A program made the position numbers and the translations under genes. The notes beneath the pieces are model-generated. The model was given only the letters and a program-made list of their open reading frames with translations. It was not told the DNA's origin and did not search any database. Positions 63,225 to 64,000 of a DNA stretch of 64,000 nucleotides are shown piece after piece (the stretch's first letter is position 1; every line of letters begins with the position of its first letter). The DNA comes from Chitinophaga sp. CB10 (GTDB lineage: Bacteria > Bacteroidota > Bacteroidia > Chitinophagales > Chitinophagaceae). The DNA lies in assembly GCA_001870995.2 (NCBI GenBank), contig MLAV02000003.1, positions 405,038 through 469,037 on the forward strand. Direction: 5' to 3'.

Positions 63225-63298
63225 CTCCCCCTGCTGGACTTGAACCAGCGACCCTCTGATTAACAGTCAGATGCTCTAACCAACTGAGCTAAGGAGGA
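63225..63298 (-). tRNA. tRNA-Asn (anticodon GTT)
   Basis: A 74-nt cloverleaf on the minus strand. Acceptor TCCTCCT pairs with AGGGGGA (one G-T); D arm GCTCAGTTGGTTAGAGC; anticodon stem CTGA/TCAG around loop CTGTTAA, which gives anticodon GTT; T arm CTGG-TTCAAGT-CCAG. CCA is not encoded; the discriminator is G. A terminator follows. Confidence 0.97.
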
Positions 63299-63934
63299 GT
63301 ATAACTGCTATACTTCCGGAAATCCGATGGTTATCGGATAACCGGGTCGCAAATGTAATAAATACCTTAAAAATTCAAAGAAAAATTTTCGGGGATTACA
63401 TGGAAAACTTCAAACTTCGCTATAGCATTGCTTTTGGTGAATATAGCCACAGTCCTTTCATGCTGAAAAATGTCGGTTATCCGCTCACCATTCCGCTACT
63501 GTTAATGGTAGGATATTTTTTTAGGGGAGATGATATTTGCGCGCTTTATAAATTAACGTACCCGCATAAATTGTTCTTATCAGTGATCGGATCAGCTCAC
63601 ATCCCGCTAAACGCAGTAAGGCATGATTGACATTGCTATCCTGCAACAGTATCACATCAATATAGGGATTGAATTAAAGAGGCAATGCCTCCATGTAAAA
63701 CAAACTGGAACTACTACTCTCAAAGTTACGAATGAACATACCCCCTCTTCACAAACATATCCAAAACTAAAAAAGGCCTGCATCCCTGCAAGCCTTCTCT
63801 TTCGCTCCCCCTGCTTGGCGAATTTCGAACCAGTTTTTGGAGGATTTACGGTTAATTTATGAATTAGAGCCAGTTTTGGGCCAATACGTCTTCAGTTCCT
63901 ATGTAAGCTTCCCCTAAAACTAAGCCAGTCAGGA
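63299..63934. other. Gene-poor region after tRNA-Asn
   Basis: It holds short, overlapping, unrecognised open frames on the plus strand (63400-63630, with ATG, and 63623-63862), a terminator hairpin (AAGGCCTGCA/TGCAAGCCTT, about 63774-63797) and the tRNA 3'-end-like fragment at 63804-63833. I see no supported gene. Confidence 0.5.
63804..63833 (-). other. tRNA 3'-end-like fragment (possible attachment-site relic)
   Basis: On the minus strand: CTGGTTCGAAATTCG, then CCAAGCAGGGGGAGC, then a terminator hairpin. GCAGGGGGAGC is also the 3' end of the tRNA-Asn 0.5 kb away, and TTCGAA is the T-loop core. No D or anticodon arm lies on its 5' side, so this is not a whole tRNA. Confidence 0.4.
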
Positions 63935-64000
63935 TTAGAGCTTCTCATGCAATAGACCTTGATAAAAACGCTCGGCGTATTTGCAAGGAGATAGATACCC
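63935..64000 (-). CDS. C-terminal end of an IS3-type transposase-like frame, partial
   Basis: The last 21 codons read GYLSPCKYAERFYQGLLHEKL and stop. 'LGYLSP..YE/FE' is the usual closing phrase of IS3-family OrfB transposases, and this frame begins exactly there at the window edge. The short length keeps confidence low. If right, an insertion sequence occupies the region to the right of the window. Confidence 0.4.
   Translation of the reverse strand, partial: GYLSPCKYAERFYQGLLHEKL

Noticed and set aside
63804..63833. A second complete tRNA next to tRNA-Asn
   Set aside because: Only the T-loop core and acceptor-like end are present; no anticodon or D arm can be folded from the bases on the 5' side.
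63400..63862. Two short plus-strand frames after tRNA-Asn
   Set aside because: They overlap, have no recognisable motif, and lie in a region that looks like mobile-element debris; kept only as a note on the region.

Overview
The window reads as chromosomal DNA of a Bacteroidota bacterium, most likely a Chitinophaga-like member of the Chitinophagaceae. Supporting signs: promoters of the Bacteroidota type (TTTG, about 20 nt, TAnnTTTG), almost no Shine-Dalgarno sequences, many Sec signal peptides ending in A-x-A-Q, lipoproteins, PorT-like barrels, GH92, GH27 and CBM9-type proteins, a large single-chain PurL, and moderately GC-rich coding DNA with AT-rich spacers. The genus is an inference from style and gene content. 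I ran no search.

Layout. 1-2.4 kb: a TPP-riboswitch-controlled thiamine operon on the minus strand (thiS, thiC, a thiE-like gene cut by the window edge). 2.5-5.6 kb: a lipocalin-like lipoprotein, a small membrane protein, a fatty-acid-hydroxylase-type enzyme and dnaN. 6-7.2 kb: an aminotransferase, followed by a 677-nt gene-free stretch with a degenerate 14-bp tandem repeat. 7.9-14.9 kb: two TetR regulators in series with a complete RND efflux system (outer-membrane factor, adaptor, pump). 15.1-20.2 kb, minus strand: a glycosyltransferase and an NAD salvage cluster (an NTF2-like protein, a lipoprotein, the repressor NrtR, NadM-Nudix, NAMPT/NadV). Two matching palindromes lie between nrtR and nadM, one of them on the nadM promoter. 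20.3-24.3 kb: M28 peptidase, gcvT, a SRPBCC protein, comB. 24.7-28.4 kb: a SNF2 helicase with two SWIM zinc fingers.

28.5-37.6 kb is a full potassium (Kdp) locus. It has a promoter followed by three terminator-like hairpins, an unrecognised 124-aa protein, two overlapping mini-genes (a 27-aa membrane peptide and KdpF, 28 aa), kdpA, kdpB, kdpC, an outer-membrane barrel protein, a KdpD sensory half and a separate histidine kinase. No KdpE-type response regulator is present. A PAS-hybrid kinase converges on it (37.6-40.2 kb).

40.5-51.3 kb: a barrel protein, a PaaG-like enoyl-CoA hydratase with a decayed duplicate of its 3' end, an S9 peptidase, a CBM9-like protein and a GH-like protein. Then comes a defence-type islet: a short structured RNA with its own strong promoter and terminator directly in front of an Abi_2/HEPN gene that carries one in-frame TGA, flanked by related terminators. 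A GH92 mannosidase-type enzyme and a GT87-type membrane protein follow. 51.6-62.3 kb: a retropepsin-PDZ protease, an ABC exporter, purL, a double-SH3 protein and a GH27 alpha-galactosidase with a perfect palindrome before its start. 62.3-64 kb: a DUF4261-like gene, tRNA-Asn(GTT), a tRNA 3'-end-like fragment with a terminator, and the C-terminal tail of what looks like an IS3-type transposase at the edge.

Most of the window is ordinary housekeeping and carbohydrate biology. The parts most worth follow-up are the RNA-plus-Abi islet, the Kdp leader and mini-peptides with the missing response regulator, and the paired NrtR operator candidates.
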